A stretch of 64,000 nucleotides of DNA from Primulina eburnea (lineage: Eukaryota; Streptophyta; Magnoliopsida; Lamiales; Gesneriaceae): positions 12,189,069-12,253,068 of the forward strand of contig NC_133101.1 in the NCBI RefSeq assembly GCF_022965805.1. The letters run 5' to 3'. Below the pieces are notes generated by a model, which was not told the origin of the DNA, ran no database searches, and saw nothing but the letters and a program-made list of their open reading frames with translations. Positions 10,511 through 20,392 of this stretch are shown piece after piece (within the stretch, counting starts at the first letter, position 1; every line of letters starts with the position of its first letter). The position numbers were made by a program, and so were the translations under genes.

Positions 10511-12294
10511 TTTCTGCCACCAGGGTGAATGCTAAATCGACTGTTGTGTGCTTCTGTCAGTATCCGTTGTCTCAAATCCGAAACATTCGGCACAACAAGA
10601 CGATTATTCACATACAAAACACCATTTTGAACCTGATATTCCGACCTATGTCCAGCTCTAACCATAGCAATTGACTTTTGTATATTCTGATCACCTTTTT
10701 GAGCCGCTTTAATTCTCAAAAGCAGCTCTGGTTCAGCTTGAATAGTATATAATCTCATTGGTCGCTGATCTGTCACAAATACTAATCCAGACAAACAGCA
10801 GTCTTCGACCAAATTCGAAACACCTATAGTCGATAAGGATAATGAACATATCTTTCGACTCAGTGCATCTGCTGCTGCATTGGATTTCCCCGGATAGTAT
10901 TTGATCTCACAATCAAAATCTTTCAATAAATCCAGCCATCTCCGATGTCTCATATTCAATTCTGACTGTGAAAACAAATACTTTAAGCTTTTGTGATCAG
11001 AATATATTTCAAATTTCTCACCGTATAAATAGTGTCGCCATATCTTCAATGCAAAGACTATGGCTGCCAATTCAAGATCATGAATTGGATATCGAGATTC
11101 ATGGGGCTTCAGCTGTCTCGAGGCATAAGCAATCACATGCCCCCGCTGCATCAAAACACAACCCAATCCTCGGTGAGATGAATCACAATAAACAACAAAG
11201 TCATCAGTACCTGAAGGAATCGTTAACACAGGCGCACTGGTCAATCTCTTCTTCAGTTCAAGGAAACTGGTCTCACATTCTTCAGACCAGACAAATGGAG
11301 CATTTTTCTGAGTCAACTGCGTAATCGGTTTGGCAATGCTCGAGAAATCTTTAATAAATCGGCGATAATATCCTGCCAAACCCATAAAGCTACGAATCTC
11401 TGGTACAGATGTCGGTCTCGGCCAAGAAATCACTGCATCAACCTTACTGGGATCGACTAATATACCGTCTCCGGATATAGTATTACCCAGAAATATCACC
11501 TGTTTCAACCAAAACTCGCATTTCGACAATTTAGCATACAATTTCTCCGTCCTCAAAATTCTCAACACAGTCCTCAGATGATTAGCATGCTCAATCATAT
11601 TCTTTGAATAAATCAATATATCATCAATGAATATGATAACAAAATCATCCAAATATTTCTGAAAGACGCGGATCATCAATCCCATAAATACCGCCGGTGC
11701 ATTCGTCAAACCAAAGGGCATGACAATAAATTCATAGTGTCCATACCTGGTTCTGAATGATGTCTTAGAGATATCAGAGTCCCTGACTCTCAGTTGTTGG
11801 TATCCAGATCTCAGATCGATCTTGGAATATACAGATGAACCCTGCAACTGATCAAATAAATCATCAATACGAGGCAAGGGATATTTATTCTTTACCGTTG
11901 TCTTGTTTAGCTGCCGATAGTCGATACAAAGTCTCATCGACCCGTCTTTCTTCCTCACGAACATTACTGGAGCACCCCAAGGAGATACACTTGGTCTAAT
12001 ATACCCCTTGGCTAGTAAATCTTCCAACTGTTCTTTCAACTCTTTCAATTCGATCGGTGTCATCCTGTAAGGAGCCCTCGAGATCGGCACTGTTCCCGGC
12101 ATCAACTCAATGCTGAAGTCTATCTCTCGAATCGGAGACAATCCAGGAATCTTATCTGGAAAGACATCAGCAAATTCACACACCACTGGCAATTCTGCCA
12201 ATGATGGGCTTGACTTCAGTAAATCAACTGAATATACCAGGAATCCATCCGCTCCTTTCTGCAATAATCGAGTCATATTCATTGCAGATATCAA
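10495..12294 (-). pseudogene. Gypsy reverse transcriptase-RNase H (element A)
   Basis: The 599-residue frame copies element RNA into DNA and removes the template. The RT block includes [37 protein letters not shown] and the catalytic FIDDILIYS (D224, D225). RNase H residues D371 (VVYCDSS), E408 (HDLELAA) and D433 (IYSDHKS) are present. It overlaps the integrase frame because of the deletion near 10515 and is separated from protease by another one-base deletion near 12300. Element B reads through both points in a single frame, so the breaks are secondary. Confidence 0.92.
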
Positions 12295-12740
12295 AGGATT
12301 CTGGCACGAGAACCCTTACCATAAAATTTCAACTCCTCAGTCATTTCAGGTCTGAATCGAACTATCTTGTGGAAACAATCGACTGTAGCTCGGTACTTGG
12401 TTAACATATCGATACCGACAATACAATCAAAATCAGATAAACCAAGCATAATATAGTCTAACTCAATCGTATGCCCATCGTACTGCAGTATACACGATTT
12501 AACAGATTTTACAGATATCAAACCTGTTCCTAACGGAGACGTGACAGATACTACAGTGGCTAATGACTCAACAAGCAATGTGTGCATTAATGCAAATCTC
12601 TCCGAAATAAAGGTATGAGATGCACCAGTATCAATCAATACATATGCAGGATAACCAGAAATAAAACAGTTACCTGCAACTACATCATCAGGTGCATCCT
12701 GTGCCTGCTCCTCAGTCAATGCAAAAACTCGGGCCTGCTA
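12291..12740 (-). pseudogene. Gypsy aspartic protease (element A)
   Basis: Aspartic protease segment of the polyprotein with the active site IDTGASHTFIS (Asp about 30 residues into the clear frame) and the flap-side SDFDCIVGIDML. It is in the same frame as gag but separated from it by two TAG codons (12843-12845 and 12738-12740). It leaves the reverse transcriptase frame at a one-base deletion near 12300. There is no ATG of its own; the family normally makes one Gag-Pol polyprotein. Confidence 0.88.
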
Positions 12741-13792
12741 TCTCGGAGGCTGGCTCGCTGTCTGGCCCCCTCCTGGCCTCTGCTGTGACTGGGAAGGCGG
12801 TGCTGGCTGAAAAGAATGAACGGCAGATGGTCGTCTACCTGCCTAAGCCACTGATCCCGATGACTCAGCTGCCTGTGGTCCCTGGGCACTCCTCTGTGGA
12901 CACACTCGGGCAAAGTGTCCCTGCTGTCTACAGATACGGCAGCTGCCAATCACTCCTCGGTACTGATCCGTGGAATGCCTCACTCCACAAGTACCACAGT
13001 ACGGTCCTGTATAACTCTGGCCCTGACTGATCTGTCTCGAGCCGCTTGAACTGGACGAGCTAGTTCCCGATTTCTTGAATTGCTTCCCTCTAGTCTTCAA
13101 GAAATCCTTCTTCCTGTTACTGCTACTGCCACCTTCAAATCGAGGAGGTGGTTGTTGTTGTCCCGGTATTGTAAGTACAAACGAAGCCTCTCTCTGTCTC
13201 ATCAGACCTGCTTCGGCTCCCTTGGCTCTCTTCAAGGCATCGGTGAAATTGTTTGGCCTCCCGGTATTTACCAAGGTAAATATTTCAGGATTTAGGCCAT
13301 TTATGAACTGGTCCGCAACAGCCTCATCATGTTCAGCTACATGGGGAGTAAATCGGAGCAGTGTAGAGAACTTAGCCACATAGTCCTCAATGTTTAACTG
13401 GCCTTGTCTCAAGTTTGCAAACTCGGCTCCCTTGTCCTTCCTATAAGATACTGGAAAGAACCGTAGATAAAATTCAGACTTAAACACATTCCAGGTAATG
13501 GCCGTACCTCGTTGTTCCAATGCCCGTTTCGTCGTGATCCACCAGTGTTTAGCAACATCATGCAACTGGTGTCCGATCAGTTTCACCCTCTTTTCCTCAG
13601 TATATTCTAAAGATTCGAACATCGTTTCAATATCGTCCAACCAACTTTCACATTCCAGGGAATTCTCCGTACCTTTCAAAGTCGGTGGATGAAATGACTG
13701 AAACCTTTCAACAGTTTCTCCATCGGTGTATGAGTCACATCCATGGGAGGATTCGATGTACTCCCCTGTTCTGGTATTCTTCTCGGAGGCAT
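12738..13792 (-). pseudogene. Gypsy Gag (element A)
   Basis: Starts at the ATG at 13792 (MPPRRIPEQGSTSNPP), the start used by the intact homologue in element B. A one-base deletion near 13708 shifts the frame, after which the capsid-like region resumes (ECESWLDDIETMFESL, FPVSYRKDKGAEFANL). The nucleocapsid part has CRICRQQGHFARVCP, a good CX2CX4HX4C zinc knuckle. An earlier knuckle seen in B has lost its last Cys here (STDQYRG). The frame meets a TAG at 12843-12845 where B has CAG, and a second TAG at 12738. Gag would package element RNA into cytoplasmic particles. Confidence 0.88.
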
Positions 13793-14037
13793 ATCTGAAA
13801 TCAAAAGGATTAGTAACCCCAGACCAAGGTTCTATTTCAATCCTCCTCTGATCATCTTACTGCTGATTCAGACTCGGCTCTGATTCATTCTCAATAATAC
13901 ATGTTTTCAAATCAAATCAGACAAACAGATAAACATGTACTATAAAGCAGTAAATCATGCTAGCAATCAAAAGCAAGGAAAGAAAACACATTCTACCCGC
14001 TCACTAGCTCCTCCTATCTCAATCTCAAGGATCTATC

Positions 14038-14049
14038 GCTCTGATACCA
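14038..14049 (-). other. Primer-binding site of element A (initiator tRNA-Met)
   Basis: Minus strand TGGTATCAGAGC, complementary to the 3' end of plant initiator tRNA-Met, five bases inside the 5' LTR. It marks the start of minus-strand synthesis. Confidence 0.93.
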
Positions 14050-15627
14050 CCTGTTGTGGGGACCCGGACGCTAATCAAGTTCTTAATCATCATTTGGGAC
14101 TAATTAATCAATATAAAACAAGGTCTAAAATTTTTTTCTTTTAAAATGTGGAACGTAGTGAAATCAAACTAATATACAACTCAGTATAAAATAAAATACA
14201 AGTCCTGTATCGTCTACAAATCAGTACAAACTAAGGTTCAACAACTACTATCAAGTGTTCAAACCCTATATACAATCCAAGTCCGAAGTCTCCACTCTAT
14301 CACGATCTCTCCTCATCTCCTGGACCCTGATCCTGTCCCACCTTTTGTCATTTACACATACAGACAAGACAACAGCCGGATAATTCCGGTGAGAATATAA
14401 TCCCAATATAAATCAACGAAACATGCAATCATATAAACAAATATAAAGCATGTAATCAGGTAACAGATATATGTATCAAAATCTGAAACATAAACAATCA
14501 TAACTGTCGACAATGCTCATAACTCATTCAGACTAGACTCAATCCTAGTCTAGGGATCCCGGTTTCCAAATGTGGTGTTCCTATATCGAATTCCGTAATA
14601 GAAGGAACTCTGATCCTATTACTCGATATAACCAAATATGGTGTTCCTATATCGAATTCCGTAATAGAAGAATTCCAATTCTATTTACTCGATATAACCA
14701 AACATCCGGTGTCCTGATCTAACCGTCATGGACTGTAACTCTATCGCTAATATCCTATCTTGAGACATCGTGCAATGTGCCCGTGGCGATCCCGCCACTG
14801 TCAGGCACTTCCGTCCCAAGATTTTTATACTATCTTGTGACATCGTGCAATGTTCCCGTGGCGATCTCACCACTATCAGGAACTTCTGTCACAAGATTAC
14901 TCATCTACTACCTGTTATCTATAATTCAAGAGAACAAGTACATCAATCAAATCAATGCAAATATCAATGCGATAAAATAAAGTATGTGATTTAGGGAAAC
15001 TCAAGTCTACACTGACTCAAGTCGTTCTCCCAGTACCACATTGACTTATACATTTCTTTCGTCGGTTTCTGGCTCAGTCGCAGTACTGAACTCACAGCCT
15101 GTCTGGCAATGACAATACCAAAAATTTTATATCAATATACCTTTCAAATCAATAACAATCTGATCAATCTGGATTTAATTCAAATCATCGGCATAACGGT
15201 ACATACTCAATATCCCCGTCAATACCACATCACCAGATAACAGTTATAGTCCATAACCCATATCCAATACAATCCGTGATTCAACCGTAAATCAAATCTG
15301 TCCTGTATAAATCAATACACCCCAGAAAATTCATAACAATTCCATAATCGATCCGTTTCTTAATCTGACTTCGATTCTACGTTGTCTAATATGTCAAGAA
15401 CAACATATATGACGTGTATTCAATTTCAACAACATCATAATTTCAAAACATGTCAAAACGTAGTAAAACTTACATCCAGTTGTAGCCTACGTTTCTAGGA
15501 ACTCGGTACTGAAGTCGGATTTAAAATCAGACGGACGGATTCTCGCAAAATCTAATCTAAAGTCAAGAGTACGAAGTTAGCCTCGATTTCCCTTTTCCTT
15601 TCCTGATTTTCCTTCGAAAACTGAATG

Positions 15628-15710
<83 letters not shown>
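15628..15710. repeat. CA then TA microsatellite inside the 5' LTR of A
   Basis: A short CA run followed by about 35 TA units. The homologous site in the 3' LTR (about 8830-8850) has only a few units, so the expansion followed insertion. Confidence 0.93.
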
Positions 15711-15712
<2 letters not shown>

Positions 15713-15758
15713 CATGCAAGTCGCTACGTGTCTTCTCAGAATTTCGCTCATTTCAGGC

Positions 15759-15938
15759 GGCGCTCGAGCGGTGCTAAACTACCGCTCGAGCGCGGAATGT
15801 TCTGTTCGAGAATAATCTTTGTTGAGCACTAGCGCTCGGACGATTAAATATTACCGCTCGGGCGCCGTACTCTCTGCCCAAAAACTTATCAAGTTAAACA
15901 CTGGCGCTCGGGCGGTCATACACTACCGCTCGGGCGCC
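15759..15938. repeat. 72-bp palindromic GC-rich array in the 5' LTR of A
   Basis: Units start at 15759, 15831 and 15903, again exactly 72 bp apart. The middle unit has G-to-A changes relative to the 3' LTR copy (AGCGCTCGGACG against GGCGCTCGGGCG), as expected from cytosine deamination on the other strand. Confidence 0.9.
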
Positions 15939-16081
15939 ACATCTTCTGTCCGAGACTTGTGTAATTTATATGCTTCGTCCAAATTTAGTCTCGTAATTGC
16001 CCGTCTATAATTATATCAATTTAAATTAAATAATCTTCACGTGACATGATATAAAATCTAGGGCATTACAGTGGACGAAAA

Positions 16082-16943
16082 TAGGGGTGAAAAAAATACC
16101 GAATTTTCTGTATACCGAGGTTACCGTACCAAAAAATACTGGATTTATCGAAATTTTTGGTATAACGAAATTTTCGGTAAGGTTGATACCAATACCGAAA
16201 TTTTGGGTATGATAACATTATGGAATTTGAAAATTTCGGTATATGATAAATACCGAAATAATATATATATTAAAAAATTATATAATATTTTTAAATAATA
16301 AAGTTAAATTTAAAAAAAATATAAGTTATTTTTTTGTATTAAACGATATATATCGATACCGTACCAAAATAAAAAAAAAATTAACTTCTGTTTGGACTCA
16401 TCATGTTGGAATAGTCCAAATCAAAATTCGGTAAAGCAACTCGACTCATAATTTAAAATTTAAACGGTTGAGAAGTCTTATCTTTGTAGCCTAACCTTAC
16501 AGCTAGCTAGAGGATTGGATGCCGAGCCTCGACTTGTTGAAAAACTGATAGGCTTCAGAAATCATAGGACCTCAGACATTGTTGCAAAGATAGCGGATGA
16601 AGAAGTCACACATATTACGGTTGAAGTTTATTAGTGTTCATTGTTGTCTTGGATCTCCAAACACATGTTGTGGTTAGTGTTTATTGTCTTTATGGATTTG
16701 TTTTGTATATATCTTTCCTGGTCACTTTGACTGTATTGAGGGATTTGTTTAGTATTGGTAATCATTGGCCTTGGATTACAAGATAATGAATTTTTTTATA
16801 TACACTCTTGGTATGACGGCATTTTACCGATACCATACCGACTTTTCGGTATACGGTAATAGTACCATTTTTCTTATACCGATATTTTCGATACGGTATA
16901 TGATATCCGAAATTTCGATATGGTATACCGTACAGACCACCTC
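16082..16943. mobile_element. TIR-like non-autonomous element with GGTATACCGTAC ends
   Basis: Both arms (about 16082-16260 and 16790-16943) are rich in TACCG, GGTATA and GTACGGTATACC words in opposite orientations, around an unrelated centre. No transposase is seen. The centre holds a probable captured exon (16503-16634), so this looks like a Pack-type element. Ends are approximate and no target duplication was identified. Confidence 0.5.
16503..16634 (+). pseudogene. Captured exon resembling DUF455 ferritin-like protein
   Basis: After an acceptor-like CTAACCTTACAG the frame reads LARGLDAEPRLVEKLIGF, then RTSDIVAKIADEEVTHIT and VEVY followed by TAG. From memory this resembles the plant DUF455 family (LDAGPRLV, a DIVAKIAEEE-like helix, H, and GVYWF, where this copy has TAG in place of the TGG). 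Metal-binding-type E/H residues of the helix are partly kept. Only one exon fragment is present, flanked by transposon arms. The family call rests on recognition of the motif, not a search. Confidence 0.5.
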
Positions 16944-17425
16944 GAAACGAGAAAGGGGATAAAATTTGATGATACTATCCTATTGTCATCTCTAAATTTT
17001 GGTTTCAATAATTAGATCTTATAGGCAAATGCATGTGATTCCTTAATTGCTTTTGTTTCTCTAGTTACCTTCTCGACCACTCAAATTTAGGTACTTCTTT
17101 TTAAAAGATCTGATATTTTCACATTTATCAACCTGTTTACACCGTATTCCTTACCTCGAAAATAACAACAAATCGCCAATAATCTAATTATTCGAGACTC
17201 ACATGCTTCATTAAACTTTCCTTAATTTTCAGGGCATTAAACAAAAAAAAAAAGTAAACCCGATCAAACAGGGAATTTTTTTTTAAAAAAGATATACACT
17301 TGACTACATATACGTGATTATATACTTTGTATCATCATTAATATTTTATCAAATGAATGTCACGTTTTAAAATGAATGTATGACCAAAGTTATTTGTCTT
17401 ACTTCTCTATATTTTCAATGAGTAG

Positions 17426-17586
17426 GTATCTTGTGAGACGGTTCACGAATCTTTATCTGTGAAACGGATCAACACTACTCATATGCACAGTAATACTCTT
17501 AGCATAAAAAGTAATATTCTTTATGGATGACCCAATTAAGATATCCGTCTTATAAAATACGACCCGTGAAACCGTTACACACAAGT
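17426..17586 (+). repeat. MITE-like repeat, copy 1
   Basis: Begins CTTGTGAGACGGTTCACG and ends with a reversed ACCCGTGAAACCGTTACAC. The interior has AATACTCTTAGCATAAAAAG and ATGGATGACCCAA. The inverted ends make it foldback-like. Confidence 0.65.
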
Positions 17587-17637
17587 TTTTTTCCTTTTCA
17601 ATTTAGGTTCATCGAAACTTGTTTCCACGAAAGAACA

Positions 17638-17697
17638 ATGGCCATTCGAAAGATTCTTACACATCTATCTGTATATAAAAACAGAAAAGTAATCTAA
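17638..17697 (+). pseudogene. SAUR 5' stub
   Basis: ATGGCCATTCGAAAGATTCT encodes MAIRKILTHLS, then the frame runs VYKNRK and stops at TAA. The first codons match the start of the intact SAUR at 4986 (ATGGCCATTCGACAAATTCT) with two differences in 20 bases. The rest of the SAUR core is absent, and MITE copy 1 ends 51 bp upstream. Probably a relic of the same SAUR cluster; a chance match of a short motif cannot be excluded. Confidence 0.45.
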
Positions 17698-17780
17698 TAA
17701 TAGTAATATCAATTTTAAGAGATATGTAATCTGAAAATTTAAATTTGAAATTTTAGATTAGCTCAAAACCTTTCAAGAGT

Positions 17781-17950
17781 GAGTCTCATGTGAGACCGTC
17801 TCACGGATCTTAATCTGTGAGACGGGTCAATCCTACTCATATTCACAATAAAAAATAATACTCTTGGCATAAAAAGTAATACTTTTTAATGGATGATCCA
17901 AATAAGAGATCCGTCTCACGAATACGACCCGTAAGACCGTCTCACACAAG
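17781..17950 (+). repeat. MITE-like repeat, copy 2
   Basis: Same family and orientation as copy 1, better preserved: GTGAGACCGTCTCACGGATC at the start, ATGGATGATCC inside, and GTAAGACCGTCTCACACAAG at the end. Confidence 0.7.
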
Positions 17951-18261
17951 TTTTTGCCACCTTTCAAATGTTTTTTTCGTCATCAAACCAATTTGAATAA
18001 TATAATAAAATGTTAAAATAAGATGTGCACAATAATGCATGGAGTTAAATTTCATAATTTAATAATATGATGTTACCAACATAAACCAACTCATGTTAAT
18101 ATTGTTCAGTATTTATGAATTACTTTATTTACTTCACGTGTTTTTTTTCCTTAAAATAATAATAAAAAAAAGAGTTTGAAAACAGATAATGAGAAACTAA
18201 AATATATTTTAAAAATTATAAAGTTCAAATTTATGACCGAACAGGTATTGGATTAAGACAA

Positions 18262-18426
18262 AACTTGTGTGAGACGATCTCATAGAGACGGATCTTTTAT
18301 TTGGGTCATCCATGAAAAAAGATTACTTTTTATGCTAAGAGTATTACTTTTTACTGTGAATATCAATAGGATTGACTCGTCTCACAAATAAAGATTCGTG
18401 AGACTGTCTCTATCTCACAAGAGACC
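18262..18426 (-). repeat. MITE-like repeat, copy 3 (inverted)
   Basis: Reverse orientation: CTTGTGTGAGACGATCTCAT at its left and GTGAGACTGTCTCTATCTCA at its right, with ACTTTTTATGCTAAGAGTAT inside. Confidence 0.7.
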
Positions 18427-18879
18427 TAATCATTAATTAATTAAATAATCTAACCAGCTAATTACAAATTTTTTTTTACCATAATTTAAAATAAATAAAG
18501 TAGCTTATGACATGATTAAACGTAAAACAAATTCAATTGACGTTTATACAATTGAAACTGAATTTATTTACTTTATAGTTTATACATAAATAAGTAATAT
18601 TTATACATTATTTCAAATCTTAACATAAAATTTTAATATTATATTTTAATGCCTCATTGGCAATAACGTGGGATTCCAAACCACATTTCAAACTCATAAA
18701 TTTTAAATTTAAATGTATAAAAAGATATTAACATAGTTCAATAATCAAACCAGCTCATGACATTTAATTAGTCTACATATTCAAAAATTATCATAAAGCA
18801 ACGGATGTTAATGCATTGTTTAAAATCTCAACATGAAATTTAAATATTTTAATTTAATGTATTAAACTGTAATAACATA

Positions 18880-19438
18880 TATTGAGGTGCAATAATTGTC
18901 TATGTTGGGTAGAGCGATCGAACCATGACGTTTGGGTTACTATGCAGTTTAAAATATTTGAGTTGTATCATTACCACTAATTATAGCTATTGGTAAAGCA
19001 GAAATCGTTCGGTCCTACAATTGGTATCAGAGCCAAGATTATGTGTTTGATTCTCTCAATTGCAAGGAGTGCAATTATTATACGGTAATTATTGAGGTGA
19101 TATAATTGTCTCTGCTGGGTACAACGATCGAACGATAACGCTTGGGCTGCTATACAGTTTAAAATATTTGAGTTGTATCATTATTACCAACTATAGTTTT
19201 TGGTAAAAGTGGCAAGCGTTTAGTTCTACAATTGATATCAGAAACAAGGTCATGGATTCGATTCACATTGATTAAAAAGAATGCGATTATTTAATCGGAG
19301 ATTGTTGGGGTGCAATAATTGTCCATGTTGGATAGAGCGGTTGAACCTTGACACTTGGGTTGCTATGCGGTTTAAAATATTTTATTGAATCATTACCACC
19401 AACTATAACTTTGGTAAAACGACACACTCGATCCTACC
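18880..19438 (+). mobile_element. TRIM element with three LTRs in tandem
   Basis: Terminal-repeat retrotransposon in miniature. LTRs of about 126-141 bp start at 18880, 19090 and 19313 (TGTTGGGGTGCAATAATTGT in the best copy) and end in CCTACA-type sequence. Between them are two internal segments of only 70-82 bp, each beginning with a tRNA-Met primer site: TTGGTATCAGAGCC at 19021 and a mutated form at 19232. Target duplications ACATA flank the array (18875-18879 and 19439-19443). An LTR-int-LTR-int-LTR layout is the expected product of unequal recombination. There is no coding capacity. Confidence 0.8.
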
Positions 19439-19566
19439 ACATATTCCAAAACACAGTTAAATATTTTAATTTATTGCATTAAACAATAATAACATATTCC
19501 AAAACACATTTAATGTGTACTCGGTTTTCACAGTTATCGTGCCCAGTAAAATAAAAAATTAATAAA

Positions 19567-19684
19567 AGTTTCAAGATTTTCAAAACATAGCAGGAAGCGC
19601 CAGTTTATGGCTATGTGACCATTGATATTAAAAATATTAATAAGAGTTTCAAGATTTTCAAAACATAGCAGGAAGCGCCAGTTT
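19567..19684. repeat. 40-bp direct repeat, 78-bp period
   Basis: AGTTTCAAGATTTTCAAAAC through GCGCCAGTTT occurs at 19567-19606 and 19645-19684. Between them lies a second copy of the string TATGGCTATGTGACCATTGA, which also occurs at the Copia-1 insertion point. The helicase relic was therefore locally duplicated before that insertion. Confidence 0.8.
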
Positions 19685-19699
19685 CAAGATTTTCAAAAA

Positions 19700-19796
19700 T
19701 ATTACTAAAATTTTCAAGATTTTAAGAGATTTTTGGATTGGATTGGATTGCAGATTCGGGAGACAAGAAAATTAAAGAACTAGATTATGGCTATGT
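19700..19796 (+). pseudogene. Helitron/PIF1-like helicase relic, part 1
   Basis: The reading DWIADSGDKKIKELDYGYV runs into the Copia-1 insertion at 19797 and resumes as TIDIPD at 24916. It resembles the segment before the TIDIP motif of plant Helitron helicases (a WIL..GDGKI block). Only about 25 codons are recognisable. Confidence 0.6.
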
Positions 19797-20331
19797 TGTA
19801 GTTTCAAGATCCTTATTAGAGAAATCAACGACTAATTATGCACATGAACATACACAGCAGCAAGAACACCAATGAAAATAGAAAAACGATAACAACACAA
19901 GAGTTTACGTGGTTCGATCAAAATGATCTACATCCACGGGAGGGATTCTCATTAATCAGTAGTGATCAATTACAATACAATTGCGGTGTACCGTAGCAGC
20001 TCCTTAGTCTTTACTAAAGGTTGTTCTTCTTCTATGGATTACAAAAGAACTTCGCCAACTCTCAGTTGTGCCTCTATCCGTAAAGATCCCTAACTTCTGC
20101 CGTAGTTCCTTTTCTGCCTCTCTTGCTGTTTTTCTCTTCTCTTTTTCTTCTGTGTCTTATTGCTTCTCATGGAATGAATCACCCTTTCCATCCGCTTCAA
20201 TGACTTATTAACCGAAAAACTGAAGATACCAGCTCAGCAGTCAACTAACTAACCAACCGGACTTTTTCCCAATTGTAATGTAGCTTATCGCTAATCTGTA
20301 TGACTTTAAATTTTTGACATTAAGAGCAACA
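19797..20331 (-). repeat. Copia-1 3' LTR
   Basis: 535 bp from TGTAGTTTCAAG to AGAGCAACA (plus strand). Same length as its mate, with seven differences noted. Confidence 0.95.
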
Positions 20332-20344
20332 AATCTCCACCTTG
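20332..20344 (-). other. Copia-1 polypurine tract
   Basis: Minus strand AAGGTGGAGATT next to the 3' LTR. Confidence 0.7.
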
Positions 20345-20392
20345 TCATCAATTTAAATCCTTAATGAGAGTCCCTCCATGTTTTCCTTTTCT

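Larger units (their letters stand above)
7259..16070 (-). mobile_element. Full-length Ty3/Gypsy chromovirus, element A
   Basis: Complete element in minus orientation: two LTRs of about 2 kb, a primer-binding site, gag, protease, reverse transcriptase-RNase H, integrase with chromodomain, and a polypurine tract. LTRs run from TGTAATGCCC to a CCCACA end in element orientation. Five-base target duplications GTGGA flank it exactly (7254-7258 and 16071-16075). Gene order PR-RT-RH-IN and the C-terminal chromodomain place it among plant chromoviruses; the long LTRs suggest the Tekay/Del lineage, but I cannot run a tree. Three single-base deletions and two CAG-to-TAG changes make it non-autonomous. 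It is the same family as element B (41861-50863) on the other strand. Confidence 0.95.
14055..16070 (-). repeat. Element A 5' LTR
   Basis: 2016 bp, mate of 7259-9207 and similar along its whole length. It carries its own 72-bp palindromic array (15759-15938) and a CA/TA microsatellite (15628-15710) that is much longer than in the 3' LTR. Confidence 0.95.
16944..18879. other. AT-rich spacer with MITE copies
   Basis: Non-coding, AT-rich. It contains three copies of one dispersed repeat (17426-17586, 17781-17950, 18262-18426) and a SAUR 5' stub (17638-17697). The rest (16944-17425, 17951-18261, 18427-18874) shows nothing recognisable. Confidence 0.55.
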
